DNA from: Paenibacillus sp. FSL H8-0548
GTDB taxonomy: Bacteria > Bacillota > Bacilli > Paenibacillales > Paenibacillaceae
Assembly (NCBI RefSeq): GCF_038630985.1
Contig: NZ_CP152049.1
Span: forward strand, 2,003,501 to 2,067,500
Length of the DNA stretch: 64,000 nt
Reading direction: 5' to 3'
This document shows, one piece after another, positions 8,511-17,334 of the stretch. How positions within the stretch are numbered: the stretch's first letter is position 1; the number at the start of each line of letters is the position of its first letter. Under the pieces are notes generated by a model. It had not been told where the DNA came from. It did no database searches and saw nothing but the letters and a program-made list of their open reading frames with translations. The translations under genes were made by a program, and so were the position numbers.

Positions 8511-9188
8511 ATGACTGAGCTAAAGCTTCGAAAGCCGGAGGCTGTAATATTTGATATGGATGGCACGCTATTTGAAACAGATACACTGCTTGTGCCTGTA
8601 CATCGACGTCTGTTCGATACGCTAAGAGCAGAAGGGCTTTATGAGCATGAAACGCCGCCTGTAGAACGTTTGCTGGGCTGTTTGGGCATGGTGCTCGAGG
8701 ATATATGGCGCGAGATTATGCCGGATAGTTCTGAGGCAGCGCGGAAACGGGCGGATGTGCTGATGCTTCAATATGAGCTTGAAGGGCTTGCTGCTGGCGA
8801 AGGCACGCTTTATCCATACGTTGAGCAAACGCTGCGCGAGCTGAAGGCGCATGGAGTGAAGCTGTTTGTTGCAAGCAACGGACTGGAGGAGTATGTGAAG
8901 GGAGTAGCCAAGTATAGAGGCATAGCTCCATTGTTCGATGGTTTGTATAGCGCGGGTGAATATGAGACTTTAAGTAAAGTTGATTTAGTAGCGCAGCTGC
9001 TTAAAGATCATGGAGTAAAATCTGCTTGGATGGTGGGAGACCGCTCGTCTGATGTGGAAGCTGGAAAAGGCAACGGGCTGCAAACGATCGGCTGTGCTTA
9101 TGCAGCTTATGGACAAGCTGCCGAGCTTGCTGGAGCAGATGTGCTGATTACTGATTTTCGCGAGCTTACTCGCTTGTTGGAGCAATAA
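8511..9188 (+). CDS. HAD-superfamily hydrolase, phosphoglycolate-phosphatase-like
   Basis: 225 residues from the ATG at 8511, which has AAGGAGG eight bases upstream; a TTG at 8493 overlaps that site and is rejected. The four HAD motifs are present: DMDGT with nucleophile D15 and acid D17, the motif II serine in VASNG, the motif III lysine in LSKVD, and the motif IV acidic pair in GDRSSDVEAG. The cap is helical between motifs I and II, as in phosphoglycolate phosphatase and beta-phosphoglucomutase relatives. It probably dephosphorylates a small cytosolic metabolite; the substrate is unknown. Confidence 0.82.
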   Translation: MTELKLRKPEAVIFDMDGTLFETDTLLVPVHRRLFDTLRAEGLYEHETPPVERLLGCLGMVLEDIWREIMPDSSEAARKRADVLMLQYELEGLAAGEGTLYPYVEQTLRELKAHGVKLFVASNGLEEYVKGVAKYRGIAPLFDGLYSAGEYETLSKVDLVAQLLKDHGVKSAWMVGDRSSDVEAGKGNGLQTIGCAYAAYGQAAELAGADVLITDFRELTRLLEQ

Positions 9189-9261
9189 CTAAACAGCATT
9201 TTGCCCATTAGGCGGCATCTGCTGCTGTAGCTGAATGGGGCAAAAGGCGGAGGGAGCAGCT

Positions 9262-9852
9262 ATGAATTCTACAAGTTGGAATACTGATCTTATTATTTCT
9301 GCGGATCAATTGAGGGATTTGGTGGGGACGCCTCATGAAGCCGTCGTCAAAAAGAATGTTTCTCAAATGGAGGAACATGTTCGGCATTATTTGACTCTTT
9401 CCCCATTATTTTTCTTATCCACCTCGGATGCCAGCGGGAGATGCGATTCATCCCCGCGCGGCGATGATGCTGGATTTGTGAAGCCGCTGGATGATTTCAG
9501 ACTTATTTATCCAGAGCGCCCAGGCAATCGTCGAATTGATTCCTTGCTCAATATGCTGGAAAATCCGCAGGTCGGTATGCTGTTTGTTATTCCCGGCATG
9601 CAGGAGGTGCTTCGGATCAACGGCCGCGCATCGCTGACAACGAACGCTGAGCTTATCGAGCAGATGAATTGGAGCGGAAAGGCACCTGCGCTTGCTGTCA
9701 TTGTTGAAGTGCAAGAATGTTTTGTGCATTGTCCTCGGGCATTGAAGCAAGCACGAGTGTGGGACAAGGAGCAGTGGCCTGAAGCAGAAGCAATGCCTTC
9801 TGTGAGTGAAATGTTTAAAGCTCATTTGCGAATAAACGGCTACGAAGTGTAG
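9262..9852 (+). CDS. Pyridoxamine 5'-phosphate oxidase-family flavoprotein
   Basis: 196 residues from the ATG at 9262, which follows GGAGGGA; an in-frame ATG at 9235 lacks a ribosome site. The split-barrel FMN-binding fold is suggested by FFLSTSDASGRCDSSPRGD near residues 50-68 and by PQVGMLFVIPGMQEVLRINGRASL near 101-124. The C-terminal ECFVHCPRALKQARVWD is typical of the MSMEG_1061-like group. The reaction is unknown. It is followed at once by a terminator and faces a converging YheC/D gene. Confidence 0.75.
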   Translation: MNSTSWNTDLIISADQLRDLVGTPHEAVVKKNVSQMEEHVRHYLTLSPLFFLSTSDASGRCDSSPRGDDAGFVKPLDDFRLIYPERPGNRRIDSLLNMLENPQVGMLFVIPGMQEVLRINGRASLTTNAELIEQMNWSGKAPALAVIVEVQECFVHCPRALKQARVWDKEQWPEAEAMPSVSEMFKAHLRINGYEV

Positions 9853-9863
9853 CGGATACGAAA

Positions 9864-9902
9864 CGAGCACCTGCCTGTTCTGGCAGGTGCTCGTATTTTT
9901 TT
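9864..9902 (+). terminator. Terminator after the flavoprotein gene
   Basis: CGAGCACCTGCC (9864-9875) pairs perfectly with GGCAGGTGCTCG (9882-9893), then TATTTTTTT. The last T residues reach the stop codon of the converging gene at 9901. The opposite strand lacks a good T run. Confidence 0.88.
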
Positions 9903-11079
9903 AATCAATATCCGAACCAAAATCGCTTTGCTTGCGGGCATCGGGGAGAACCGTTTGCTTATCCTTTTCTTTTTTGCGCTTCTTTTGGGTATGAAGCCAG
10001 AGCGCATACTCGAGCGGACGCAGGATAGCTTTCCGATAGGTATCCTTCTCACCAGCTTGTGCAAATACTTCCCTGGCGGGCTTGGGATTGACCTCGAGCA
10101 GCCAAATGCCGCCCTTTCGGTCGATGGCAAGATCTAGTGCCAGCTCGCACAGCCTGCCGTAGCTCTGCTCTAAGAAAGCTGCAATCCCAACACCGAGCTT
10201 CTCTGCTTCCTCTCTTACCTCATCGACCTTGCTCTCATCGCGAAGCCATTCCTTCAGCAAGGCGTTCATTGTGGCAGCACGGCCACCGCCATGCAAATTA
10301 GAGGTTATGCTTCCTTCAGCTCCGATTCTTCCCGCGCAGCCGGTAACCTCCCATGCGCCCTCACCATTTTTTTGTATAAGCATCCGATAATCGTGAACAC
10401 GACCGCTTACAAGCTTAATTTGAATTCCTTGCTGTGCGATATAACGATTGCTCTTCAAATGCCATGGTGCCAAGTAGCTGCTAAGGCCTGCTGGAGAGAT
10501 TTGCTGTGGTCGAATGATGCGTCTGGATTGGTCCCGGCCCTGAATATGAAGCAGACCATCCTTGCGGCTCTCGATACGGAGTATGCCTCTCCCGCCAGTT
10601 CCGTTAATCGGCTTTAAATAGACGAGCGGGTATTTTCGGATCATGTCCGTGACATCCTGAGTGCTCTCCACATACCTTGTTGCCGGAAGACAGCCCTTAT
10701 AGCGAAAGTCCTTGGTGAGGAGGCGATGAATCGTCCATTTATTGCGCAAGGGGCGGTTTAGAAAGGTTAGATGACCGTAGCGAGAGCGGAATTTCTTTAA
10801 CTGTTCAAAGCGGTAGGTTCGCTGAATACGGCATCTGTCGTAGATCATATTTGGAAAGGAGGTCGACTGTCGTGACCATATCTTCGTATCTGGATTATAG
10901 AATAGAGCATTAATTTTATTCTGATCGAAATCGACATCCTTGGGTGTAAAAACGAAAACCAGAAGTCCGAGCTTTCGGCCTGCAGAAGTCATTTTTTGAT
11001 AAATTTTTTTTTCCTCCAGATAGCCAGCCTCATTGAGGTACAAAGTCAGGATGCCTAAGACGGGCTGCGTCTGCGTCAT
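9901..11079 (-). CDS. YheC/YheD-family spore coat-associated ATP-grasp protein (copy 5, short form)
   Basis: 392 residues. ATP-grasp features are LKPINGTGGRGILRI near 157-171, QQGI, the DYRMLIQKN strand, the glycine-rich loop RIGAEGSITSNLHGGG, and the metal-binding ELALDLAI...LLEVNPKP near the end. Members of this family are linked to the endospore coat in Bacillus. The fold implies ATP-driven carboxylate-amine ligation, but no reaction is established. A strong AAGGAGGA lies eight bases before the ATG. The first 50 bases overlap the end of the acetyltransferase gene. The tail is basic (KKRKKEKDK). It is the last gene of the six-gene cluster. Confidence 0.85.
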   Translation of the reverse strand: MTQTQPVLGILTLYLNEAGYLEEKKIYQKMTSAGRKLGLLVFVFTPKDVDFDQNKINALFYNPDTKIWSRQSTSFPNMIYDRCRIQRTYRFEQLKKFRSRYGHLTFLNRPLRNKWTIHRLLTKDFRYKGCLPATRYVESTQDVTDMIRKYPLVYLKPINGTGGRGILRIESRKDGLLHIQGRDQSRRIIRPQQISPAGLSSYLAPWHLKSNRYIAQQGIQIKLVSGRVHDYRMLIQKNGEGAWEVTGCAGRIGAEGSITSNLHGGGRAATMNALLKEWLRDESKVDEVREEAEKLGVGIAAFLEQSYGRLCELALDLAIDRKGGIWLLEVNPKPAREVFAQAGEKDTYRKAILRPLEYALWLHTQKKRKKEKDKQTVLPDARKQSDFGSDID

Positions 11080-11533
11080 TAACGGTCCTCCTTTCGAAAC
11101 GGAGCGTAGGTTTGCCAGTAGGGCCTCTGTGCATTGAAACAGCAGTCATGCCAAGCCGAAAGCAGAGTGCCATGCTGGCGGTGTTGTCCGCAGCTACGTT
11201 GCAGGTCAGTTTCCCTAGCCGCTGAATCATCGCTTGAACGAGCGAACTGCCGATTCCGAGGCTCCTCGCTTCCGGATGGACGACGACCATACAGGCGGCC
11301 TCGCCGCCATTCTCAGCAAAGCCAAAGCCGACGATGCGGCTCCCTTGCCGAGCGATGACGGCGACCGCATCATACAAATCGTTAATTCCTGCTTCAAGTA
11401 AGGAAGGCTCAAGCTTACGAAGTGCATGAATAGTAGCTACAGCAAGGCGCTTATCCCCGAATCGAATGGCAAAGCCGATAAGTCTCTTTTGTTCTGATAA
11501 CCATGCTTCCGGAGTAAGCAGCTCTAGCTCCAT
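11030..11533 (-). CDS. GNAT-family N-acetyltransferase inside the YheC/D cluster
   Basis: 167 residues from the ATG at 11533, which has GGGAGG eight bases upstream; an earlier start at 11584 would overlap the preceding gene. The acetyl-CoA loop is HPEARSLGIGSSLVQAM, a variant of R/Q-x-x-G-x-G/A, and NVAADNTASMALCFRLGM follows as in GNAT motif B. It starts one base after the stop of the preceding YheC/D gene and its end overlaps the next one by 50 bases, so it is co-transcribed. The acceptor is unknown; a spore or peptide substrate is only suggested by position. Confidence 0.8.
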   Translation of the reverse strand: MELELLTPEAWLSEQKRLIGFAIRFGDKRLAVATIHALRKLEPSLLEAGINDLYDAVAVIARQGSRIVGFGFAENGGEAACMVVVHPEARSLGIGSSLVQAMIQRLGKLTCNVAADNTASMALCFRLGMTAVSMHRGPTGKPTLRFERRTVNDADAARLRHPDFVPQ

Positions 11534-11534
11534 G

Positions 11535-12689
11535 TTACATGCCTCCCGCTTTCTCTGTTTTTGTTTTAGCCAGATATGCACCATATTGAAAAATACGTTC
11601 TAACGATTTTTGACGGATATGCGGCTCGTCAAATTTCATTGGCTTGGAATTAGCTTCGAAAAACCACATATTCCCTTCGTTGTCTACGCCAAGATCCATG
11701 GACATTTCACCTAGAAGCTGACCGGAGGCCTGCTCAATTTGCTTGGCGATAAGGACAGCGGTATTTTTCGCCTTTATGAGCAGTTTACGCGCCAGATCCT
11801 CATTAAATGAATGAGCAAGCAGCTTCTCCGGATCTTCGATCATTCCGCCTCGCGGGACATGGGTAGTAATGCTTGAGACGCCGGCAATTCTGGCACCGAT
11901 CCCCGTAATGTCCCATTGTCCTCGCTGGTTTTTTTGAACGAGCGCGCGCAGATCGAATCGTCTATCGTTGTACGAAGCAAGATTTATTCCTTGCTGAGCG
12001 ATATAGGCTTCGCTGCCGCTTTGTTTTTGAATACGAGTCCATAGTTTATTAATATTAGCGCAATTATAAGTGACGCTTTTTTTGTTTTCTTGAATTTTCA
12101 GTCGGTACGGGAGCTGCTTCTCAGCGTAGACCTTAATAGTCATAATGCCTTTTCCTGCTTTTCCGCTCTCGGGCTTTAAATACAGATAGGTATGCTTGCG
12201 CATTAACCGGCCAAGACCTGTTGCCGTAGCAAGCTTGCGTGTTGTTGGAATATAAGGTTTGGTCGATTTGGATAAACGAAGCCACTCGAATAAATTCCAT
12301 TTGTTAAAAAAGGCAGGATTGAAAAGTGTCACGCGCGGATGCTTGCGACAAGCGTCGATCTTCTGTCTGACCGAGGGATGAATTTCATCCTCTCTAAGCG
12401 GAATTCGATTATAAATAATGTCGGGAAAAGGAAGCAGCCGCAGCTGCCAGTCATCCAGAGCCTCGTTGTATACAAAGCCCTTTAGACTGCTTCTAGTAAG
12501 CTGAAGATTCCTGACAGTAAGGACATAGACGATAAATCCCATGGATTGACCTGTACGAATCAAATCAATAAAGTTGCTGCGATTTCCGCGAAAAAGCTGA
12601 ATGTCATCCTCGATGGTCAAAATTGCAAGTACATTTCTGCCGGCGCGCAGCTCTCTGAATTCTGATTCATCTGGAAGGTTGCTGTCCAT
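11535..12689 (-). CDS. YheC/YheD-family ATP-grasp protein (copy 4, short form)
   Basis: 384 residues from the ATG at 12689. This start is chosen because GGAGGG lies eight bases upstream and gives a one-base TGATG junction with the preceding gene; an ATG at 12734 would mean a 46-base overlap. Motifs are LKPESGKAGKGIMTI, YIAQQGINLASYNDRRFDLRALVQKN, the loop RIAGVSSITTHVPRGG, and ELSMDLGVD-type residues (EMSMDLGVDNEGNMWFFEANSKP). The metal-ligand segment ends EANSKP rather than EVNSKP. The role is presumed to be coat-associated ATP-dependent ligation; this is inferred from the family only. Confidence 0.84.
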   Translation of the reverse strand: MDSNLPDESEFRELRAGRNVLAILTIEDDIQLFRGNRSNFIDLIRTGQSMGFIVYVLTVRNLQLTRSSLKGFVYNEALDDWQLRLLPFPDIIYNRIPLREDEIHPSVRQKIDACRKHPRVTLFNPAFFNKWNLFEWLRLSKSTKPYIPTTRKLATATGLGRLMRKHTYLYLKPESGKAGKGIMTIKVYAEKQLPYRLKIQENKKSVTYNCANINKLWTRIQKQSGSEAYIAQQGINLASYNDRRFDLRALVQKNQRGQWDITGIGARIAGVSSITTHVPRGGMIEDPEKLLAHSFNEDLARKLLIKAKNTAVLIAKQIEQASGQLLGEMSMDLGVDNEGNMWFFEANSKPMKFDEPHIRQKSLERIFQYGAYLAKTKTEKAGGM

Positions 12690-14068
12690 CAGCTTTTCCC
12701 TCCCTGGCTTTGGAAGCGGCTGAGATATAAGCAATGCTCCAAAATATAGGTCAGAGATGCGCGTCCCTCTGAGCGAAGCGCCGGATGCTTGAAGATTGAC
12801 CGTCCAGGTTTGGCATTGGCTTCAAACATCCATATTTCGCCATCCTTATCGATGCCAAGATCAAGTCCGAGCTCGCCAAGTCGATGCGGATAGTTTCTTT
12901 CAATGGCTTCTGAAAGCTTGATTGCTGCAAGCTTCGCCTTCTCCAGAACGGTATCTGCTTCTGTGCCGAAGGTCTTGCTCAGCGCTTGCTCTGGCGTCAT
13001 AAGCGAGCCTCCGTTCTTGACATGCGTGGTTACGCTGCCGCGACCAGCCTTCTTGGCTCCAATGCCGGCGGGAATCCATTCATTGTTCCCGTTTTTATGC
13101 ATGTGAAAACGGAAGTCGAGCGGACAGCCGTCGATCTCGACCAGACGAATGCCTTGCTGTACGACATAATGATTTAAGCTGCTGCCATGCTTAGCCTGAA
13201 TCATCCTCATAAGGCTGTTAAAGGTGTTGAACCGCAGCAGTACGTTTTGACTGCCTTTGCGGTATCGAGCGAAATAGCCGCGCTTTGGATGATAAGTGAG
13301 GCGATAGATACCGATGCCAAGGCTGCCTGCCGTAGGCTTAAAATAAAGAAATTGATGCTTTTCGAGCATTTCCTTTATTTTTTCTGCAGAAGGAGCGGAA
13401 ACTGACTCCGGCAAGTGGATGAGAGCTTCCGGATCGTTGTCAAGCAGCTTATAGACATCCGCTTTATTGAAGAAGCTCCAGTTGAAAAACGGAATTTTAC
13501 GGCGTACGAAGCGCTCCCGAAGCGAATTTATTGAAGCGGATGTTTCTGCTTTGCGGCTTGGGAGCCGATTATACACAACATCGGGGAGCGGTACGATTTT
13601 GCGGAACCAGCCTCCCTGTGCATTTAGAAAATAACCGTTGACCGTTTCTTGCTGCCAGTTGATGTCGCTCGGCGTAAAGCCGAAGAGATAGGCTTTATGC
13701 TCGCCTGTTCGAATAACCTCTTTAATAAAACCAGTGCGAGGTCCAAAAGGATTGCTCTCAGAACGATCATTGTTGTCGCTCAAAATCCCAACCAACGGTC
13801 CGAGCTGAAGCTCATTGCCTCCTGCATTAAGAACGTAGACGTTTCCTGACTTAGGGACTCTAATCGTTTGGCGGATACCTGCGGATAGATACAAATGATT
13901 ACCGGGACGTTTCAGCTGCTTAATCTCAGCGTTAATGACCTCGTTGCCGAGCTTGAGGCGAACCGACGTTTTGTCGGAAAGCTTTAGCTGCTTGAGTAAT
14001 GGACCTGATAAATATACGACTTTATTCGATTGCTGAGAGAAATGTACGTTACAAGTTGTCAAACTCAT
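12689..14068 (-). CDS. YheC/YheD-family ATP-grasp protein (copy 3, long form)
   Basis: 459 residues. About 90 residues precede the ATP-grasp core (VYLSGPLLKQLKLSDKTS..., ending ELQLGPLVGIL), forming a beta-rich N-terminal domain that the short copies lack. Core motifs are FKPTAGSLGIGIYRL, YVVQQGIRLVEIDGCPLDFRFHMHKN, the loop GAKKAGRGSVTTHVKNGG, and ELGLDLGIDKDGEIWMFEANAKPGRS. AGGAGG precedes the ATG by eight bases. Its start overlaps the end of the upstream gene by four bases, which suggests coupled translation. Confidence 0.85.
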   Translation of the reverse strand: MSLTTCNVHFSQQSNKVVYLSGPLLKQLKLSDKTSVRLKLGNEVINAEIKQLKRPGNHLYLSAGIRQTIRVPKSGNVYVLNAGGNELQLGPLVGILSDNNDRSESNPFGPRTGFIKEVIRTGEHKAYLFGFTPSDINWQQETVNGYFLNAQGGWFRKIVPLPDVVYNRLPSRKAETSASINSLRERFVRRKIPFFNWSFFNKADVYKLLDNDPEALIHLPESVSAPSAEKIKEMLEKHQFLYFKPTAGSLGIGIYRLTYHPKRGYFARYRKGSQNVLLRFNTFNSLMRMIQAKHGSSLNHYVVQQGIRLVEIDGCPLDFRFHMHKNGNNEWIPAGIGAKKAGRGSVTTHVKNGGSLMTPEQALSKTFGTEADTVLEKAKLAAIKLSEAIERNYPHRLGELGLDLGIDKDGEIWMFEANAKPGRSIFKHPALRSEGRASLTYILEHCLYLSRFQSQGGKS

Positions 14069-15288
14069 CGATGAACCTCCTGAACGTTGAAAGGCCGTAA
14101 TAGATTGTCGGAGCTTAAAAGGGGACGACGGCCGTTTGCGGATTCATTGGCTACAAAGGACGGTGATAAACGTCTGGACAGAAAGGCTGCATAGATTAGC
14201 GGTCTTTCAATGGATTGCTGTTCTGCTAACGGAGCGCCAATTTTGCGGAAGGAAGAACGCCCAGGCTTCGAGTTTACTTCAAGCAGCCATAGATAGCGGC
14301 TTTGATCTATGCCATAATCCAACCCAAGCTCGGCAAATCTACCGTATTTGCTTTCAAGCCGTTCTGCTGTTTGCTTGCTTATTGTATGGATTTGATCTAG
14401 CAAACGTTCGGATTCTGGCTTGCCAAATTTGGCACAGAGCAGCTCGGAGGCGGGCAAGGCTTCTCCACCGCCATGCAGATTGGAGGTCAAAGAGCCTGAA
14501 TGACCTACACGCGCAGCAGTGCCGGTGAGTACCCAGCGTCCTCTTTCGTCTTTTTGAATAAGCGCCCTAACGTCAAACGGTTTGTTATCCGTGCCGCTGA
14601 GATCTAAATAAGGCTGTATTAAATAAGACGAGCCTTTTATAAAGCGATTGATCCAAATTGACAAAGCTTGCTTCCCTTCGAACGTATGCGTAAACGAACG
14701 ATTTTGACGGGTTCTTCCTGTGATGAGTATAGATCGGTCATGACAGCAACTCTTTACATGGATAATCCCTCTGCCCTGCATGCCAGCGGATGGCTTAAGA
14801 ATGATGCCGCCCGGGCAGCGGTCAATAAACGTATGCAGCTGCTGAGCAGATGCATACGTCAGCGTAACAGGCAGATGCTTTGCGAGTTGATCATCTGCCT
14901 TGAGACCCTCATACACCTCAAGCTTTGCCGGAAGAGCTCCGTTTAGCAAACGGTAGGGTTGGATTGCAGCAAGTTGCCTTAGCATATGGCGACAACCCAA
15001 CTGCTCATTGGCATTTGAGAAAAAGCAACGATCGTAGATGATATCAGGAAAAGGAACTCGCTGGTGTACCCAGCGATTGTCGATCAGCTGATAGCCAAAC
15101 AGCTGCTTTAAATGCGGCTTCAGGCTATCTGCTGTAAATACGAAAACATCAATGCCCAGCTGCTTTCCAGCTATGCTTAGCGCCCGATAAAAGGCGGGCT
15201 CTGGCAAAAGTGGCTCGGCATTGCGGTTACTTTCCTGCTGTTTAATTGACGCAACGACAATACCGAGAATTGCTTTTCGAGCCTGCAT
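14065..15288 (-). CDS. YheC/YheD-family ATP-grasp protein (copy 2, short form)
   Basis: 407 residues beginning directly with the ILGIVVASI strand, so it lacks the long N-terminal domain. Motifs are ILKPSAGMQGRGIIHVK, YLIQPYLDLSGTDNKPFDVRALIQKD (QP replaces the QQG of its paralogues), the loop RVGHSGSLTSNLHGGGEA, and ELGLDYGIDQSRYLWLLEVNSKPGRSSF. CGGAGG sits six bases before the ATG. Eleven bases separate it from the upstream gene and it overlaps the downstream one by four. Confidence 0.85.
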   Translation of the reverse strand: MQARKAILGIVVASIKQQESNRNAEPLLPEPAFYRALSIAGKQLGIDVFVFTADSLKPHLKQLFGYQLIDNRWVHQRVPFPDIIYDRCFFSNANEQLGCRHMLRQLAAIQPYRLLNGALPAKLEVYEGLKADDQLAKHLPVTLTYASAQQLHTFIDRCPGGIILKPSAGMQGRGIIHVKSCCHDRSILITGRTRQNRSFTHTFEGKQALSIWINRFIKGSSYLIQPYLDLSGTDNKPFDVRALIQKDERGRWVLTGTAARVGHSGSLTSNLHGGGEALPASELLCAKFGKPESERLLDQIHTISKQTAERLESKYGRFAELGLDYGIDQSRYLWLLEVNSKPGRSSFRKIGAPLAEQQSIERPLIYAAFLSRRLSPSFVANESANGRRPLLSSDNLLRPFNVQEVHR

Positions 15289-15299
15289 CGTAGCCTCCG

Positions 15300-16673
15300 T
15301 TAAATGCCCGATAAAAATCGGGAATATTGTATCATCATGCGGACAGATGGACGAATCTTGTTGTCATTAAGCGGTGTATTATCGTTTTTGGACGGCTTTG
15401 AGTTTACTTCCAGGAGCCATACACGGCCGTTAGTATCCATAGCTAAGTCGATTCCAAGCTCACCGAAATGCGCGGGGATTTGATCGTCGACTCCCCGTGC
15501 AATTTGCAATGCTGCTTGTCGAAGCCGCTGAACGGCATCCTGCCTGTTAATCCCAAGGCTGAGATTGGACTTTGCAACAGCCTCTCCAGCAGTGCTCAGC
15601 GTACCGCCGCGGGCTAGATTCGATACGAAATGATGGTTACCTGCTGTACGCGCTACAATGGACGTAATTGTCCATTTGCCGCTTACGTTTTTTTGGACTA
15701 GGGCTCGAAAGTCGACAGGCCGCTTCTGGATTTCGATTAACGTCAGCCCTTGCTGAATTTGGTATTTCACCGTTTTCATTTTGACAGATATCGTCGAGAA
15801 GAGCTTGAGCAGGGTTGGATATTGCTGCTTGCGAGTACCTGCCGCTGTCGCGAACATCGCTTGATAGTTGTTCGCATCCAGACGCGTAATCCGTATGATC
15901 CCTTTACCTAGACTGCCTCGAACGGGTTTTAGAAACACGTTGTTGTAGCGGAGGCACATCGATTTCAGCATCGTATAGTTGCGCAGAGAATGCGATTCAG
16001 GCAAGTAGCGAGCCAAGGAGTCGTCTTTCTTTAGTGCATCGAATACTTCGGTTTTATCCAAAAATTTTTCATTGAAAACAGCAGTGCGGTGCTTCAGTTT
16101 TACTTCCTTTATAAAATGTTGTACGCTGGGTTTGTTCTCCAATTTTCTGGAGGTTAGACGGTTATTGATGACATCCGGAACGGGAAGCGATGTCTTTCTC
16201 CAGCCGTCTGAATAGATCCAGCCGTCAATCGTATCCTGACTGGCTCCGATCTGATTCGGTGTGAAAAAATAAACGTAAGCGCCTTGCGCTGTACAGGCTT
16301 CAACAAGCTCCCTGCAGAACATGGTGATGGAGCCAAAAGGTTTATCCGGCATATGCGGATAGTCACGGCTGACTAGCACGCCGATTAAAGGTCCCAAAAC
16401 TAATGTTGCTGTACCGGCTTTGTATTGCAGTCGAATGGGGGTGTCTGATGATAATCCCATTTGTCTAGCTAAGCTTTGACTCATCCTCATGCCATCGTAT
16501 TTTGCAACAGGAATAACTTTAACAGACTGTCTGAAGGCACCGAATTTCAAGAGAATGTGCTGGCCTTGCGGGATTTTCCACTGCTTAACATAGGATTCGC
16601 CCAGCATAAGTGAGTCTTCCGGGAGCATGCCGGAGCTGATCACCTGTACGGCTACTTTCGATTTGAGCATCAT
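15300..16673 (-). CDS. YheC/YheD-family ATP-grasp protein (copy 1, long form)
   Basis: 457 residues. It has a beta-rich N-terminal domain of about 95 residues ending LVLGPLIGVLVS, as in copy 3. Core motifs are FLKPVRGSLGKGIIRI, YQIQQGLTLIEIQKRPVDFRALVQKN, the loop RTAGNHHFVSNLARGG, and ELGIDLAMDTNGRVWLLEVNSKPSKND. Two ATG codons stand in tandem after AAGGAG; either could be used. It is the first gene of the minus-strand cluster and diverges from yheA. A late-sporulation-like promoter lies upstream (16745-16771). Confidence 0.85.
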   Translation of the reverse strand: MMLKSKVAVQVISSGMLPEDSLMLGESYVKQWKIPQGQHILLKFGAFRQSVKVIPVAKYDGMRMSQSLARQMGLSSDTPIRLQYKAGTATLVLGPLIGVLVSRDYPHMPDKPFGSITMFCRELVEACTAQGAYVYFFTPNQIGASQDTIDGWIYSDGWRKTSLPVPDVINNRLTSRKLENKPSVQHFIKEVKLKHRTAVFNEKFLDKTEVFDALKKDDSLARYLPESHSLRNYTMLKSMCLRYNNVFLKPVRGSLGKGIIRITRLDANNYQAMFATAAGTRKQQYPTLLKLFSTISVKMKTVKYQIQQGLTLIEIQKRPVDFRALVQKNVSGKWTITSIVARTAGNHHFVSNLARGGTLSTAGEAVAKSNLSLGINRQDAVQRLRQAALQIARGVDDQIPAHFGELGIDLAMDTNGRVWLLEVNSKPSKNDNTPLNDNKIRPSVRMMIQYSRFLSGI

Positions 16674-16744
16674 AAATCTCCTTCCAAGCAGGAGGATGAC
16701 GATAAGAGGTTAGCGGCCTGTAGGTGTTTTACACGAATTACCTC

Positions 16745-16771
16745 ATCATATGAGGACATCTATACCTTTGT
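16745..16771 (-). promoter_or_regulatory. Possible mother-cell (sigma-K/sigma-E-like) promoter of the YheC/D cluster
   Basis: On the minus strand, CATATGAT (complement of 16745-16752) matches CATA-NNN-T, and AC lies 17 bases upstream (complement of 16770-16771), as in sigma-K promoters. Sigma-E fits less well. The site is about 72 bases before the ATG at 16673. It also lies in the short dyad CCTCA/TGAGG. This is a weak, pattern-only call. Confidence 0.3.
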
Positions 16772-16826
16772 GAATCAGAAACTGATCGGAGGCTTGTGAT
16801 GTTTGAGTGGCTTTTCCATAAATAGC

Positions 16827-16856
16827 TTGGATCTGACCTTCATAAAGCGGTATGAT
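16827..16856 (+). promoter_or_regulatory. Possible sigma-A promoter for yheA
   Basis: TTGGAT (16827-16832), 18-base spacer, TATGAT (16851-16856), 47 bases before the ATG at 16904. Confidence 0.4.
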
Positions 16857-16903
16857 TAACGAATAGAATACATGCTGAAATTACATAAATGGGAGCGAGA
16901 CGA

Positions 16904-17239
16904 ATGAATATTCATGATAAGGCCTATGAATTGGCGAAAGCATTGAAGGAGAGCGAAGAAGCAAATCTGCTGAAGCTGGCGAAGGAGGCTGCTCAGGCGG
17001 ATGCTGAAGCAAAAAGCATGCTGGACGATTTTCGCGAGCGTCAAGCTTTTCTACAGCAAAAAATGATGGCTGGCGAAGAGCCGTCGGCAGAGGATATGGA
17101 AAAAATGAACAAGCTTTATGAAACCATTTCTGCCAATCCATTGATTGGGAAGCTGCTTGATGCGGAGCGCCGTTTTGCGGTCGTGTTCGAGGATGTCAAC
17201 CGTATTATTTCCGATGTATTGAAATCAATCGTCGACTAA
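16904..17239 (+). CDS. yheA: YlbF/YmcA-family protein, YheA-like
   Basis: 111 residues from the ATG at 16904 (GGGAGCGAG upstream); a start at 16889 would give five unlikely extra residues. The protein is almost wholly helical and rich in Ala, Glu and Lys, with a C-terminal LDAERRFAVVFEDVNRIISDVLKSIVD, matching the YlbF/YheA group. YlbF and YmcA bind RNase Y as a complex in B. subtilis; YheA itself is uncharacterised. In B. subtilis yheA lies beside yheC and yheD, and here it diverges from the YheC/D cluster. That synteny supports the name. Confidence 0.78.
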   Translation: MNIHDKAYELAKALKESEEANLLKLAKEAAQADAEAKSMLDDFRERQAFLQQKMMAGEEPSAEDMEKMNKLYETISANPLIGKLLDAERRFAVVFEDVNRIISDVLKSIVD

Positions 17240-17334
17240 AAACAGACATATCCCTCGTCCGTTTCTCATAGAATGGTAATGCGGACAAGTCAAGTGCATG
17301 GACCGCGTGCAAGCTTAATGAGGAGCTGAGGGGT

